64,000 nt of DNA from Gammaproteobacteria bacterium (GTDB lineage: Bacteria; Pseudomonadota; Gammaproteobacteria; Enterobacterales; Alteromonadaceae): contig JAAEZG010000007.1 in NCBI GenBank assembly GCA_018222985.1, positions 124,001 to 188,000 on the forward strand, in the 5' to 3' direction. A model generated the notes under the pieces. It saw only the letters and a program-made list of their open reading frames with translations. It was not told the DNA's origin and searched no databases. Shown here piece after piece: positions 10,530 to 19,785 of the stretch (positions within the stretch are counted from its first letter, which is position 1; each line of letters opens with the position of its first letter). Made by a program: the position numbers and the translations under genes.

Positions 10530-11681
10530 ATGTCACACGCAACATCACAGCAACAGCTGAGCGAATTTGTTCGCAGTATTTATCAAACCAACGACTTTAT
10601 TCCGTTGCACGCGCCTACCTTTGGTGAGCTTGAAAAAAGCAACGTGCTCGACACTATTGAAAGCACCTTTGTGTCGAGCGTGGGCAAATTTGTTGATGAG
10701 TTTGAGCAGCGCATGCAGGCCTTTACTGGAGCAACCCGAGCGATTGCCACAGTGAATGGCACGGCGGCGCTGCACACCGCGTTATATATGGCCGGTGTTG
10801 AGCGCGGTGACTTTGTCATTACCCAAGCGCTGACCTTTGTGGCAACCTGCAACGCGATGTACCACATGGGCGCCGAGCCCATTTTTGTTGACGTGGCACC
10901 AAGCACCTTGGGCTTGTGCCCGAAAGCGCTGGAAGCCTACCTAAGCGAGCATGCGAGGTTAGATGGCGAGCGTTGTGTGCACAAAGACACCGGGCGAGCT
11001 ATTCGTGCGGTGGTGCCCATGCACACCTTCGGTCACCCCGTGCATTTAAATGAAATGAAGCAATTGTGCGATAAATGGCACTTGGTGTTAATTGAAGACG
11101 CGGCAGAAAGTTTAGGCTCATACTATCAAGGCCAGCATACCGGCACCATTGGGCAATTAGCGGCGCTCAGTTTTAATGGCAATAAAATTATTACCACCGG
11201 TGGTGGTGGCATGGTGTTGTGTGCCAACGAAGAACTTGGCAAACGCACCAAACATGTGACGACCACCGCCAAGGTGCCGCACCCTTATGAGTTTTACCAC
11301 GACGAGCCGGGCTTTAATTATCGGCTGCCAAACTTAAATGCCGCGCTTGGCTGTGCGCAAATGCAACAGCTGCCAAAATTTCTTAAGCAAAAACGCCAGC
11401 TTGCCGCGCGTTATCGAGATTTCTTTGCGGGCAGCGCGTTCACCTTTGTTGATGAACCCGCCCACGGCCAGTCGAATTTTTGGTTAAATGCTATTTTGTG
11501 TGAAGATAAGCAAGCACGGAACGAGCTGCTGGAAAGCCAAAATGCGGCCGGCATTATGTGTCGACCTATTTGGCAGCTCATGCACCGGCTGCCCATGTTT
11601 GCCACAAGCCCACGTGGGCCATTAACCGTTTCTGAAGATATTGAAGCGCGGTTAGTCAATATCCCCAGTTCGCCCATTTAA
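10530..11681 (+). CDS. legC: LegC-family PLP-dependent aminotransferase (DegT/DnrJ/EryC1)
   Basis: ATVNGTAALHTALYMAGV, VIEDAAESLGSYYQGQHTGTIGQLAALSFNGNKIITTGGGG; ends RLVNIPSSPI. Confidence 0.88.
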   Translation: MSHATSQQQLSEFVRSIYQTNDFIPLHAPTFGELEKSNVLDTIESTFVSSVGKFVDEFEQRMQAFTGATRAIATVNGTAALHTALYMAGVERGDFVITQALTFVATCNAMYHMGAEPIFVDVAPSTLGLCPKALEAYLSEHARLDGERCVHKDTGRAIRAVVPMHTFGHPVHLNEMKQLCDKWHLVLIEDAAESLGSYYQGQHTGTIGQLAALSFNGNKIITTGGGGMVLCANEELGKRTKHVTTTAKVPHPYEFYHDEPGFNYRLPNLNAALGCAQMQQLPKFLKQKRQLAARYRDFFAGSAFTFVDEPAHGQSNFWLNAILCEDKQARNELLESQNAAGIMCRPIWQLMHRLPMFATSPRGPLTVSEDIEARLVNIPSSPI

Positions 11682-11697
11682 ACAGAGCGATCCAGTG

Positions 11698-12864
11698 ATG
11701 CGAAAAATTGCCGTTTTTACCGGTACACGAGCTGAATACGGCCTGTTGTATTGGCTACTCAAAGACATTGAAGCCGCAGCCGATATGCAGCTGCAACTGT
11801 TGGTTTCTGGCGCGCATTTAGCCCCAGAATTTGGCCTGACCGTTGAGCAAATAAAACGCGATGGCTTTACGGTGACCGAGCAAGTGGACATGTTGCTGGC
11901 CTCGGACAGTGCGGTGGGTACGGTAAAAAGTCTTGGCTTAGGAGTGATGGGCTATGGCGAGGCGTTAGCGCGTATGCAACCTGACGTGCTGGTGATATTA
12001 GGTGACCGTTACGAAGCTTTAGGGGCGGCGCAGGCGGCGCTGCTGATGCGCATTCCTATTTTGCATATTCATGGCGGTGAAATTACCGAAGGCGCTTATG
12101 ATGACGCCATTCGTCATGCGATTAGCAAAATGAGCCTATTGCACGCCACTGCAACCGAAAGCTATCGGCAGCGGGTTATTCAATTAGGTGAGCAGCCCGA
12201 ACGCGTGGTTCATGTTGGCGCTATTGGCTTGGACCATTTACAGCGCTCGCCCTTTATGTCGGTGGCGCAACTGTCACAGTCACTTGAGTTTGACTTAACC
12301 AACGCTGACTATGCGGTTTTTACGTATCACCCAGTCACGCTGGCCGATGAGCCTGGCGAGCCAACCTTTGCGGCAATCACACAAGCATTAAATGCATACC
12401 CAGAATTGAAAGTCATTATGACCTACCCAAACGCCGACGAAGGCGGGCGAAAACTTATTCCGCTTATTGAACAGTACGCAAGCAAGCACCCAGAGCGCAT
12501 TAAAGTGGTTCCATCATTGGGGCAACAACGTTATTTGAGCGCGGTGAAACATGCGGCGGTAGTCATTGGTAATTCGTCGAGCGGCATTATTGAAGTGCCA
12601 TCGTTTGCGGTGCCAACAGTGAATATTGGCGCGCGGCAACAGGGTCGTATTGCGGCCAGTAGTGTATTGCATTGTGCGGCCACCGGTGACGCGATAACCG
12701 CGGCTATTGGTCGCGCCCTCGAGTTAAAACAGTCGGGCCAATTAACCGGCGTAACCAACCCTTACGGGCAGGGTAATGCGGTTGAAAAAATTATGGCGCT
12801 ATTGCGTACCGAGCAGTTAAGCACCGTGAAAACATTTTATGATTTACCAGGGGTAAACTCATGA
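11698..12864 (+). CDS. neuC: UDP-N-acetylglucosamine 2-epimerase (hydrolysing), NeuC/LegG family
   Basis: KIAVFTGTRAEYGLLYWLLKDIE...VILGDRYEALGAAQAAL...HIHGGEITEGAYDDAIRHAISKMS. Confidence 0.92.
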   Translation: MRKIAVFTGTRAEYGLLYWLLKDIEAAADMQLQLLVSGAHLAPEFGLTVEQIKRDGFTVTEQVDMLLASDSAVGTVKSLGLGVMGYGEALARMQPDVLVILGDRYEALGAAQAALLMRIPILHIHGGEITEGAYDDAIRHAISKMSLLHATATESYRQRVIQLGEQPERVVHVGAIGLDHLQRSPFMSVAQLSQSLEFDLTNADYAVFTYHPVTLADEPGEPTFAAITQALNAYPELKVIMTYPNADEGGRKLIPLIEQYASKHPERIKVVPSLGQQRYLSAVKHAAVVIGNSSSGIIEVPSFAVPTVNIGARQQGRIAASSVLHCAATGDAITAAIGRALELKQSGQLTGVTNPYGQGNAVEKIMALLRTEQLSTVKTFYDLPGVNS

Positions 12865-13934
12865 CCTTAATTATTGCTGAAGCGGGTGTGAACCATAACG
12901 GCGATGCTGAGCTGGCCCGTCAGTTAGTGCTTGCTGCGCATCAAGCCGGCGCTGATATTGTGAAGTTTCAAACCTTTAAAGCCAAAAACTTGGTGACCGA
13001 GCAGGCCACTCAGGCGGACTACCAGAAGAAAAACACCGGTAAAGAAGAGTCGCAGCTGGCCATGCTGCAACGCTTAGAGCTGAGCTATGAGCTGCACCAC
13101 GAGCTGGTGGCGCAGTGCCAAGACTTGGGCATTGAGTTCTTGTCCACGGCCTTTGATGACGAAAGTCTCGATTTTTTAGTGAACGATTTAAAGCTGAAGC
13201 GCCTGAAAATACCATCGGGCGAAATTACCAACGCTCCCTTAGTGCTCAAGCACGCGCAAACCGGGTGTGACCTAATTGTCTCTACCGGCATGGCGACGGT
13301 AGCAGAAATTGAAGCAGTGTTGGGGGTTATTGCCTTTGGGTACTTAAACCCGCAAGCAACTCAAGCCAGCCGCGCTGACTTTGAAGCCGCTTATGCCTCA
13401 GACGAAGGGCAGCAGGCGCTGCGTGAAAAAGTTTGTGTGCTGCACTGCACGACTGAGTATCCAGCGCCCATGAATGAAATTAATTTGCGCGCTATGGACA
13501 GTCTGCGCGAGACATTTAAGTTGGCAGTCGGCTATTCGGATCATAGTCATGGCATTACGGTTCCAATAGCCGCCGTGGCGCGTGGTGCCAGCATTATTGA
13601 AAAACATTTCACCCTAGACAACAACCTTGAAGGCCCTGACCATAAAGCGTCGCTAGAGCCTCATGAACTTGCCGCGATGACGCAGGCGATTCGGCAGGTG
13701 GAGCAGGCCTTGGGTGATGGCGTTAAGCGCCCGACTGTGTCGGAAGTGCGTAACAAAGCCATAGCGCGCAAAAGCCTTGTTGCCGCGCGCGCAATTCAAC
13801 AAGGGCAAGTGATCACGGCCGAAGACCTCGCGGTTAAACGCCCAGGCTCTGGGCGGTCGCCATTTGATTATTGGCAGGTTGTGGGGCAGGTGAGTCAACA
13901 TGACTATCAACTTGGAGACCTTATTCGTGACTAA
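12861..13934 (+). CDS. neuB: N-acetylneuraminate/N,N'-diacetyllegionaminate synthase (NeuB/LegI), C-terminal SAF domain
   Basis: IIAEAGVNHNGDAELARQLVLAAHQAGADIVKFQTF...KIPSGEI...STGMAT...HCTTEYPAP...VGYSDHSHGI; ATGA overlap with neuC. Confidence 0.93.
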   Translation: MTLIIAEAGVNHNGDAELARQLVLAAHQAGADIVKFQTFKAKNLVTEQATQADYQKKNTGKEESQLAMLQRLELSYELHHELVAQCQDLGIEFLSTAFDDESLDFLVNDLKLKRLKIPSGEITNAPLVLKHAQTGCDLIVSTGMATVAEIEAVLGVIAFGYLNPQATQASRADFEAAYASDEGQQALREKVCVLHCTTEYPAPMNEINLRAMDSLRETFKLAVGYSDHSHGITVPIAAVARGASIIEKHFTLDNNLEGPDHKASLEPHELAAMTQAIRQVEQALGDGVKRPTVSEVRNKAIARKSLVAARAIQQGQVITAEDLAVKRPGSGRSPFDYWQVVGQVSQHDYQLGDLIRD

Positions 13935-14598
13935 CCGCAAGCAAACCACGCAAGCGAAACCCGTACTGGTATTAGGTGCCGGCGGCCACGCGCGGGTGCT
14001 CATTGAGGTGTTATTCGCGCAGGGTCGCGAGATTGTCGGTTTGGTTGCACCGCAGGTTAGCGATGCCCCTGAATTTGATGGTATTCGCCATTTTAAAGCC
14101 GACGACGACGTGCTGAATTTTGCGCCTGACGCCATTGAGCTAGTCAATGCTGTCGGCTCGCTACCGCAAGCAAGTGCCTTACGTGAACGCTTATTTACGC
14201 GTTTTAGCGGTTTGGGTTATGTGTTTGCGACGGTTATTGCTCCTTCGGCGGTGGTGTCTCAATTTGCGCAGCTAGAGCAAGGGGTACAAATTTTACCCGG
14301 AGCCATTGTTAATGGTTGTGCCATTGGCGCGAATACGATTATTAATAGCGGAGCCATTGTTGAGCACGATGTACAAGTAGGGACACAGTGTCATGTTGCC
14401 CCCGGCGCGGTTATTTGTGGCGATGTCACGTTAGCCGAGCGGGTGCATGTGGGCGCTGGGGCTACCATTATTCAAGGCCTTCACATTGGTACTGAAGCCG
14501 TTATTGGTGCAGGCTCGGTGGTTACCCGAGCGGTGCCGGCAAATGCGATTCATTACCCTGCAAAAGGGTTCATAAAAAAGGACGCTGACCAAGCATGA
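13900..14598 (+). CDS. PglD/NeuD-family sugar O/N-acetyltransferase (candidate LegH step)
   Basis: VLVLGAGGHARVLIEVL and left-handed beta-helix hexapeptides; 3' CDS end abuts the nucleotidyltransferase gene. Start may be internal (GTG 13927). Confidence 0.85.
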   Translation: MTINLETLFVTNRKQTTQAKPVLVLGAGGHARVLIEVLFAQGREIVGLVAPQVSDAPEFDGIRHFKADDDVLNFAPDAIELVNAVGSLPQASALRERLFTRFSGLGYVFATVIAPSAVVSQFAQLEQGVQILPGAIVNGCAIGANTIINSGAIVEHDVQVGTQCHVAPGAVICGDVTLAERVHVGAGATIIQGLHIGTEAVIGAGSVVTRAVPANAIHYPAKGFIKKDADQA

Positions 14599-15647
14599 GT
14601 TATGATTGGAAACAGGTGGTTGTTGCGCCATCAACAACTTTGCAGACCGCGCTAAAACAACTCGATGAAGGTGCGCTGCGTATTGTTTTGGTGTGCGACG
14701 AAGCTATGCATTTACAAGGGGTAGTCACCGATGGTGACGTGCGTCGCGGCTTGTTGCGCGGTGTTGGCCTTGAAGCGCCCGTTAGCCAAGTGATGAACAC
14801 CCAGCCTATTACGGTCACGCCAGAAACCTCGCGCAGCGACGCTGTCGCATTAATGCAAAGTAAGAGCATTTTAGCCATTCCGGTGGTTGCCGAAGGCCGC
14901 GTGATTGGGCTGCAAACCTTACAAAAACTGCAAAGTACAAGCCATTACCAAAATCCCGTGTTCATTATGGCCGGTGGTTTTGGCACGCGTTTACGCCCGC
15001 TGACAGACAACACGCCGAAGCCGATGTTGAAAGTGGGTGAGCGACCGATGTTGGAAACCTTACTGTTGAATTTTATCAAGTCAGGGTTTTCTAACTTTTA
15101 TATTTCGACCCATTACCTGCCCCATGTTATTCGCGATTATTTTGGCGACGGCAGCCAGTGGAACGTCAATATTACTTACGTGCACGAAGAAGAGCCTTTA
15201 GGTACAGGCGGGGCGCTTGGACTATTGCCAGAGTCGACCCCTGAGTTACCGCTAATCATGGTCAATGGCGACGTACTCACCTCGGTTGACTTTGAACGTG
15301 TGCTTGATTTTCATATGACCCACCATGCATTGGCGACCATGTGCGTACGCGAATACGACTACCAAATTCCATACGGAGTTATTATGGGCGATGGTGAGCG
15401 CATTATTAGTATGGAAGAGAAGCCCATTCAGCGCTTTTTCGTCAACGCGGGTATATACGTTATTAGCCCCACAATTTTCAAAAATGTGGAAAAACATACA
15501 CGTATAGATATGCCAACCCTGTTGCAAAAATACCTAGATGCAAATGAAGACGTGTTTATGTTTCCCATTCATGAATATTGGCTGGATATTGGCCGTATGG
15601 ATGACTTTAAACGGGCACAAATTGACATTAAAGGGCTTGGATTATAA
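14595..15647 (+). CDS. CBS-pair plus nucleotidyltransferase, PtmE-like (candidate GDP-glucosamine pyrophosphorylase)
   Basis: N-terminal CBS repeats (LQGVVTDGDVRRGLLRG) then NTP-transferase FIMAGGFGTRLRPLTDNTPKPMLKVGERPML. Confidence 0.82.
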   Translation: MSYDWKQVVVAPSTTLQTALKQLDEGALRIVLVCDEAMHLQGVVTDGDVRRGLLRGVGLEAPVSQVMNTQPITVTPETSRSDAVALMQSKSILAIPVVAEGRVIGLQTLQKLQSTSHYQNPVFIMAGGFGTRLRPLTDNTPKPMLKVGERPMLETLLLNFIKSGFSNFYISTHYLPHVIRDYFGDGSQWNVNITYVHEEEPLGTGGALGLLPESTPELPLIMVNGDVLTSVDFERVLDFHMTHHALATMCVREYDYQIPYGVIMGDGERIISMEEKPIQRFFVNAGIYVISPTIFKNVEKHTRIDMPTLLQKYLDANEDVFMFPIHEYWLDIGRMDDFKRAQIDIKGLGL

Positions 15648-16351
15648 TGGCGACAATCGCGATTATTCCGGCGCGAGGCGGAAGTAAACGCTTACCCGGA
15701 AAAAATATCAAAACTTTGGGCGGCAAGCCGCTAATTGCCTGGACCATAGAAGCTGCGCTGCACAGCGGCTGTTTTGATCGGGTTATTGTCAGTACCGATG
15801 ACCAAGCCATTGCAGATGTTGCTGTTGCCTTTGGTGCAGAGGTGCCTTTTTTGCGCCCAGCTGAGTTGTCGGGCGATATGGCGACATCGGACGCCGTGAT
15901 TGAACATGCGGTGAATTGGCTAGAGCAGCATGAGGCGCTAACCATTGACACCGTGGCCTTGTTGCAGCCGACATCGCCGTTTCGACACGCTGAACACATA
16001 AAAAGCGCGGTGGCATTGATGCAGAAAAAACAAGCCGAAGGCGTGGTGTCAGTGACCGCTAGCGATATACGTTTAGAACTGTGCAATACCTTGCCTGCAG
16101 ACCATAGCTTGGCTGGCTTTATCGATATTAGCGCCAATGCAGCGGCAAAGCGCACCCAAGATATGCGCCAGATTTATGAATTAAATGGCGCCATTTACCT
16201 ATTCGAACGCCATATTGTGGGCCAACTGGCGCAGCTTTACGCGCCCACCAGCAAGGCGTTCGCGTATGTTATGCCCTTGGAAGACTCAGTCGATATTGAT
16301 ACCGCACGCGACTTCGCTTGGGCTGAATTTTGTTTATCGACTAAACTCTAA
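15647..16351 (+). CDS. neuA: CMP-nonulosonate cytidylyltransferase (NeuA/LegF family)
   Basis: IAIIPARGGSKRLPGKNIKTLGGKPLIAWTIEAAL...LLQPTSPFR. Confidence 0.92.
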   Translation: MATIAIIPARGGSKRLPGKNIKTLGGKPLIAWTIEAALHSGCFDRVIVSTDDQAIADVAVAFGAEVPFLRPAELSGDMATSDAVIEHAVNWLEQHEALTIDTVALLQPTSPFRHAEHIKSAVALMQKKQAEGVVSVTASDIRLELCNTLPADHSLAGFIDISANAAAKRTQDMRQIYELNGAIYLFERHIVGQLAQLYAPTSKAFAYVMPLEDSVDIDTARDFAWAEFCLSTKL

Positions 16352-16391
16352 GTGTTACCTGTTGATATCACAGTGTTTAAGGAGATGATTC

Positions 16392-17192
16392 ATGGCACAT
16401 TGGAAAACCCTAGGAATTGCCGCGTTAGCTAGCAGTTTGATGTTGAGTGCGTGCACCGAGTCACCCACTGGGCGCAGCCAGCTTATGTTGTTTTCCAGTG
16501 GCCAGTTAGCATCGCTTGGCGATGACAGCTACAGCGAGCTTAAGCAAAAAGAAAAAATAAGCACCGACGCCAATATCAACGCCTATGTACGCTGCGTTAC
16601 CAATGATCTTATTTCGGTACTGCCGAGCCCTTGGCGTGACAAGCAATGGGAAATTACCGTGTTTGATAGCGAGCAAATTAATGCGTTTGCCTTGCCCGGC
16701 GAAAACATCGGTGTGTACACAGGGCTGCTTAAAGTGACAGAGAATCGTGATCAGCTCGCAGCCGTTATTGGCCATGAAATAGCTCACGTTATTGCCGACC
16801 ACGGCAACGAGCGCATGTCGAATCAATTCGCAGTAGGTTTAGGGCTGCAAGTTGGCGCCGCGTTAGCGTCGGCAAAACTTGAAGAACAAGACGCCGCCAT
16901 GGTGATGGCCGCTTTAGGTATTGGCGCACAAGTAGGCGTGTTGCTCCCTTACTCTCGCACCCATGAAAGCGAATCTGATCAACTTGGCCTCGATTACATG
17001 GCTGCCGCCGGTTACAACCCGGCAGAAGCCGCTAATTTATGGCGTAACATGGCCAAAGTAGGCGGTGCCGCCGGCCCTGAGTTCCTGTCAACGCACCCAT
17101 CGCCACAAACCCGCATTGACGCCCTCGAAGCCTACGCGCCCAGCGTCAGCGCCCTCTACCAACGCGCCCCAAAACCCACTTGTCGCCCGTAG
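16392..17192 (+). CDS. M48 family metallopeptidase, lipoprotein
   Basis: Lipobox LSAC; VIGHEIAHVIADHGNERMS (HExxH); ESDQLGLDYMAAAGYNP. Confidence 0.93.
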   Translation: MAHWKTLGIAALASSLMLSACTESPTGRSQLMLFSSGQLASLGDDSYSELKQKEKISTDANINAYVRCVTNDLISVLPSPWRDKQWEITVFDSEQINAFALPGENIGVYTGLLKVTENRDQLAAVIGHEIAHVIADHGNERMSNQFAVGLGLQVGAALASAKLEEQDAAMVMAALGIGAQVGVLLPYSRTHESESDQLGLDYMAAAGYNPAEAANLWRNMAKVGGAAGPEFLSTHPSPQTRIDALEAYAPSVSALYQRAPKPTCRP

Positions 17193-17330
17193 CCCGGCGT
17201 TCTCTCCGCAAGGTCAGCCGGGTGGCGCGCAGCGCCGTGATTGCCCGCCACTGTGCATCGCGGTTATAAGCAAGTCCAAATTGAACTAAAGCCCAGTGCT
17301 CTCCGTTAGTACAATATGAACTTCAACTGC

Positions 17331-17457
17331 GATATTGGATATCAGATATCAGAGCTGATGTTTCGGGTATTTGGGTCTCATCTAATATCTGATATCAGAG
17401 CTGATGTTTCGGGTATTTTGGTCTCATCTAATATCCGATATCTAATAGCTAATATCG
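17331..17457. repeat. A/T-rich GATATTGGATATCAG inverted-repeat element with an internal 46-bp tandem duplication
   Basis: gatatcagagctgatgtttcgggtatttgggtctcatctaatatct (17345-17390) repeated at 17391-17436 with 2 mismatches; flanks cgatattggatatcagatatc / gatatctaatagctaatatcg are complementary. Confidence 0.9.
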
Positions 17458-17478
17458 TTTTCGTATTTAAGGGTGATT

Positions 17479-18720
17479 ATGTTTAAAGCTTGGTTTGCAA
17501 TTCCGTTCTGGCAACGCGTGCTTGGTGCTTTTGCAATTGGCGTCATTATTGGCGTAGCGCAACCCGATGTCGCCCAGACACTGCGCCCGTTGGGTACATT
17601 ATTTATTAATGCGTTGAAAATGCTGGTGGCGCCACTTATTTTCTTTGCCATCGTCAGTGCTATTTTGCAACTGGGTAGCGGCGAGAAAGCAGGGAAAATT
17701 GGTGCACAAACTATTGGCCTATTTTTACTGACCGCGGTCATTGCCAGCTTGATTGGCTTATCCGTTGCGCAGTTGCTTGATATTACTCCATCGCCAGACC
17801 TCGTTGCCGATAGCAACTACGTGCCGAAAAACGTACCTGGCCCAGTGGATGTATTTCTAAACTTCATTCCGACTAACCCTATTGCAGCGCTGGCTGAAGG
17901 TAACGTCATTCAAATTGTGGTTTTTGCGGCTTTGGTTGGGGTTGCGATAAATCAATTGGGTGACGTTGCCAAACCTTTTGGCGATGCGATGAAAGCGGGC
18001 GCGCAAGTTATGTACCGCATTACCAAAATGGTGTTAGAACTTACACCGCTTGGTGTGCTGGGACTGATGGCCTGGGTTGTTGGGCATTATGGTTTGGCCA
18101 GTTTAACGCCTTTGGCGGCGTTTATTGGCGCCATTTATTTAGCCTGCTTCATTCACATTGTATTTGTGTATGGCACCATGGTGCGCTTGGCGGGTATGTC
18201 GCCCTGGTTCTTCTTTAAGTCAGTATTTTCCGCGCAATTAGTCGCGTTTACCACGTGTAGCAGTTTTGGCACCATTCCGGCAGCTCACCAAGCAATTACC
18301 GAAAAGTTAGGTGTGCAAAAAGAATATGCCAGCTTTGTATTACCATTAGGCGCAACCATTAATATGGACGGTTGCGGAGGCATCTATCCAGCTATTGCCT
18401 CTATCTTTATTGCACAAATTTACGGTATTCCGCTAGACTGGGCAGATTATTTGTTAATAACACTAACCGCGACACTGGCATCAGTAGGCACGGCCGGCGT
18501 ACCAGGAACCGCGATGGTGATGCTAACCGTGACGCTGAACGCGATAGGTTTGCCGCTTGAAGGTATTGCATTTATTGCCGCCATTGATCGAATCATCGAT
18601 ATGGCACGCACCGCGACGAATGTTACCGGCGACATGGCCGTGTCGGTTGTGCTTGGCCGCAATAAAACTGTCGGCCAACCATTAACCGCTACCCGTCAGC
18701 CAATAACGAATAACGACTAA
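17479..18720 (+). CDS. Dicarboxylate/amino acid:cation symporter (DAACS/Glt family)
   Basis: 415 aa; FALPLGATINMDGCGG-type motif (FVLPLGATINMDGCGGIYPAIASIFIAQ) and DRIIDMARTATNVTGDMAVSVV. Confidence 0.93.
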   Translation: MFKAWFAIPFWQRVLGAFAIGVIIGVAQPDVAQTLRPLGTLFINALKMLVAPLIFFAIVSAILQLGSGEKAGKIGAQTIGLFLLTAVIASLIGLSVAQLLDITPSPDLVADSNYVPKNVPGPVDVFLNFIPTNPIAALAEGNVIQIVVFAALVGVAINQLGDVAKPFGDAMKAGAQVMYRITKMVLELTPLGVLGLMAWVVGHYGLASLTPLAAFIGAIYLACFIHIVFVYGTMVRLAGMSPWFFFKSVFSAQLVAFTTCSSFGTIPAAHQAITEKLGVQKEYASFVLPLGATINMDGCGGIYPAIASIFIAQIYGIPLDWADYLLITLTATLASVGTAGVPGTAMVMLTVTLNAIGLPLEGIAFIAAIDRIIDMARTATNVTGDMAVSVVLGRNKTVGQPLTATRQPITNND

Positions 18721-18730
18721 CGAGCAACGA
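18703..18730. repeat. Four tandem heptamers NNAACGA spanning the symporter stop codon
   Basis: ATAACGA ATAACGA CTAACGA GCAACGA. Confidence 0.85.
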
Positions 18731-18741
18731 ACAGAGGTAGC

Positions 18742-19545
18742 ATGAAGCTAGGCATTTTGGGCGCCACAGGGCGCATGGGGCAAGCAGTGATCGCGAGCGC
18801 CCCACGCTACAATGCGACGGTGACCGCCGCTGTTGTTAGCCAGCAGTCAAGTCGGTACGGCGAACCTATTCGGGCCAACGCGGCAGACGCTGGCGTGCGT
18901 TTTCAGCACGCACACGAGTTGCAACAGGGCCAAGTTGATGTGCTGATAGACTTTTCATTACCACAGGCCTTGGCAGACAACCTGCAATTAGCGCAACAGC
19001 TGCAAGTGCCTATTGTGGTGTGTACCACCGGCCTTAACGAGCAACAACAGCAGTTATTAAATCAAGCTGCAAAGCAACTGCCAGTGCTGTATGCGGCAAA
19101 CACCAGTGTGGGCATTACCTTATTGCGGCAATTAGTGCAGTTAACCGCAGCCGCACTGCCAGACACCGACATCGAAATTTTTGAAGCCCACCACAGTGCT
19201 AAACGTGATGGTCCCTCAGGTACCGCGGTCGTGTTGGGTGAAAGCGCCGCCGCAGGCCGCGGGAAAGAATTAGCTGAATTGTCTGCTGGGGTACGTGCAG
19301 ACGGAGTACGCGAGGCCGGTTCGATAGGTTTTTCAGTACTGCGCGCAGCCGATATTATTGGTGAGCATACAGTCATGTTTGCACATGCGGGCGAGCGCTT
19401 AGAGCTAACGCACCGAGTGAGCAACCGCCAGGTATTCGCCCAAGGCGCTATTCAATCCGCACAGTGGTTGGTGAAGCAGCCGCAAGGCATGTATAGCATG
19501 GCTGATATGCTGCAGTTGAAAACACTTTTGAAACAATTGGTGTAG
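18742..19545 (+). CDS. dapB: 4-hydroxy-tetrahydrodipicolinate reductase
   Basis: KLGILGATGRMGQAVI...EIFEAHHSAKRDGPSGTA; upstream of carA. Confidence 0.95.
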   Translation: MKLGILGATGRMGQAVIASAPRYNATVTAAVVSQQSSRYGEPIRANAADAGVRFQHAHELQQGQVDVLIDFSLPQALADNLQLAQQLQVPIVVCTTGLNEQQQQLLNQAAKQLPVLYAANTSVGITLLRQLVQLTAAALPDTDIEIFEAHHSAKRDGPSGTAVVLGESAAAGRGKELAELSAGVRADGVREAGSIGFSVLRAADIIGEHTVMFAHAGERLELTHRVSNRQVFAQGAIQSAQWLVKQPQGMYSMADMLQLKTLLKQLV

Positions 19546-19580
19546 CGTACAGCCGCCATAAGACTCACGCGATTTTTCAG

Positions 19581-19609
19581 TTTACGAAACAGCCGAATTT
19601 CGGTAGAAT
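19581..19609 (+). promoter_or_regulatory. Candidate sigma70 promoter for carAB
   Basis: TTTACG - 17 nt - TAGAAT; would give a leader of about 170 nt before carA. Confidence 0.5.
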
Positions 19610-19785
19610 ACGCCCAATTTGCCGGTAACTTTTCGGGCAAGCTGAAACGCGCACTCCACAGGTTTCGAAAACGCTTATTTAGTTTTTTTAAATCATGAGT
19701 TTTTGAAAATCGACGCTGGTGCAAGGTAATCAACGGGGAAGTCATATTTTTGATTCACCCGTTTTTTTATATGCGGAGGTTAACC

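Noticed and set aside
17190-17236. Integron attC site or intrinsic terminator
   Set aside because: No attC core sites or integrase, and no T tract after either stem.
17331-17457. CRISPR array
   Set aside because: Only two adjacent 46-bp copies with no spacer and no cas genes.
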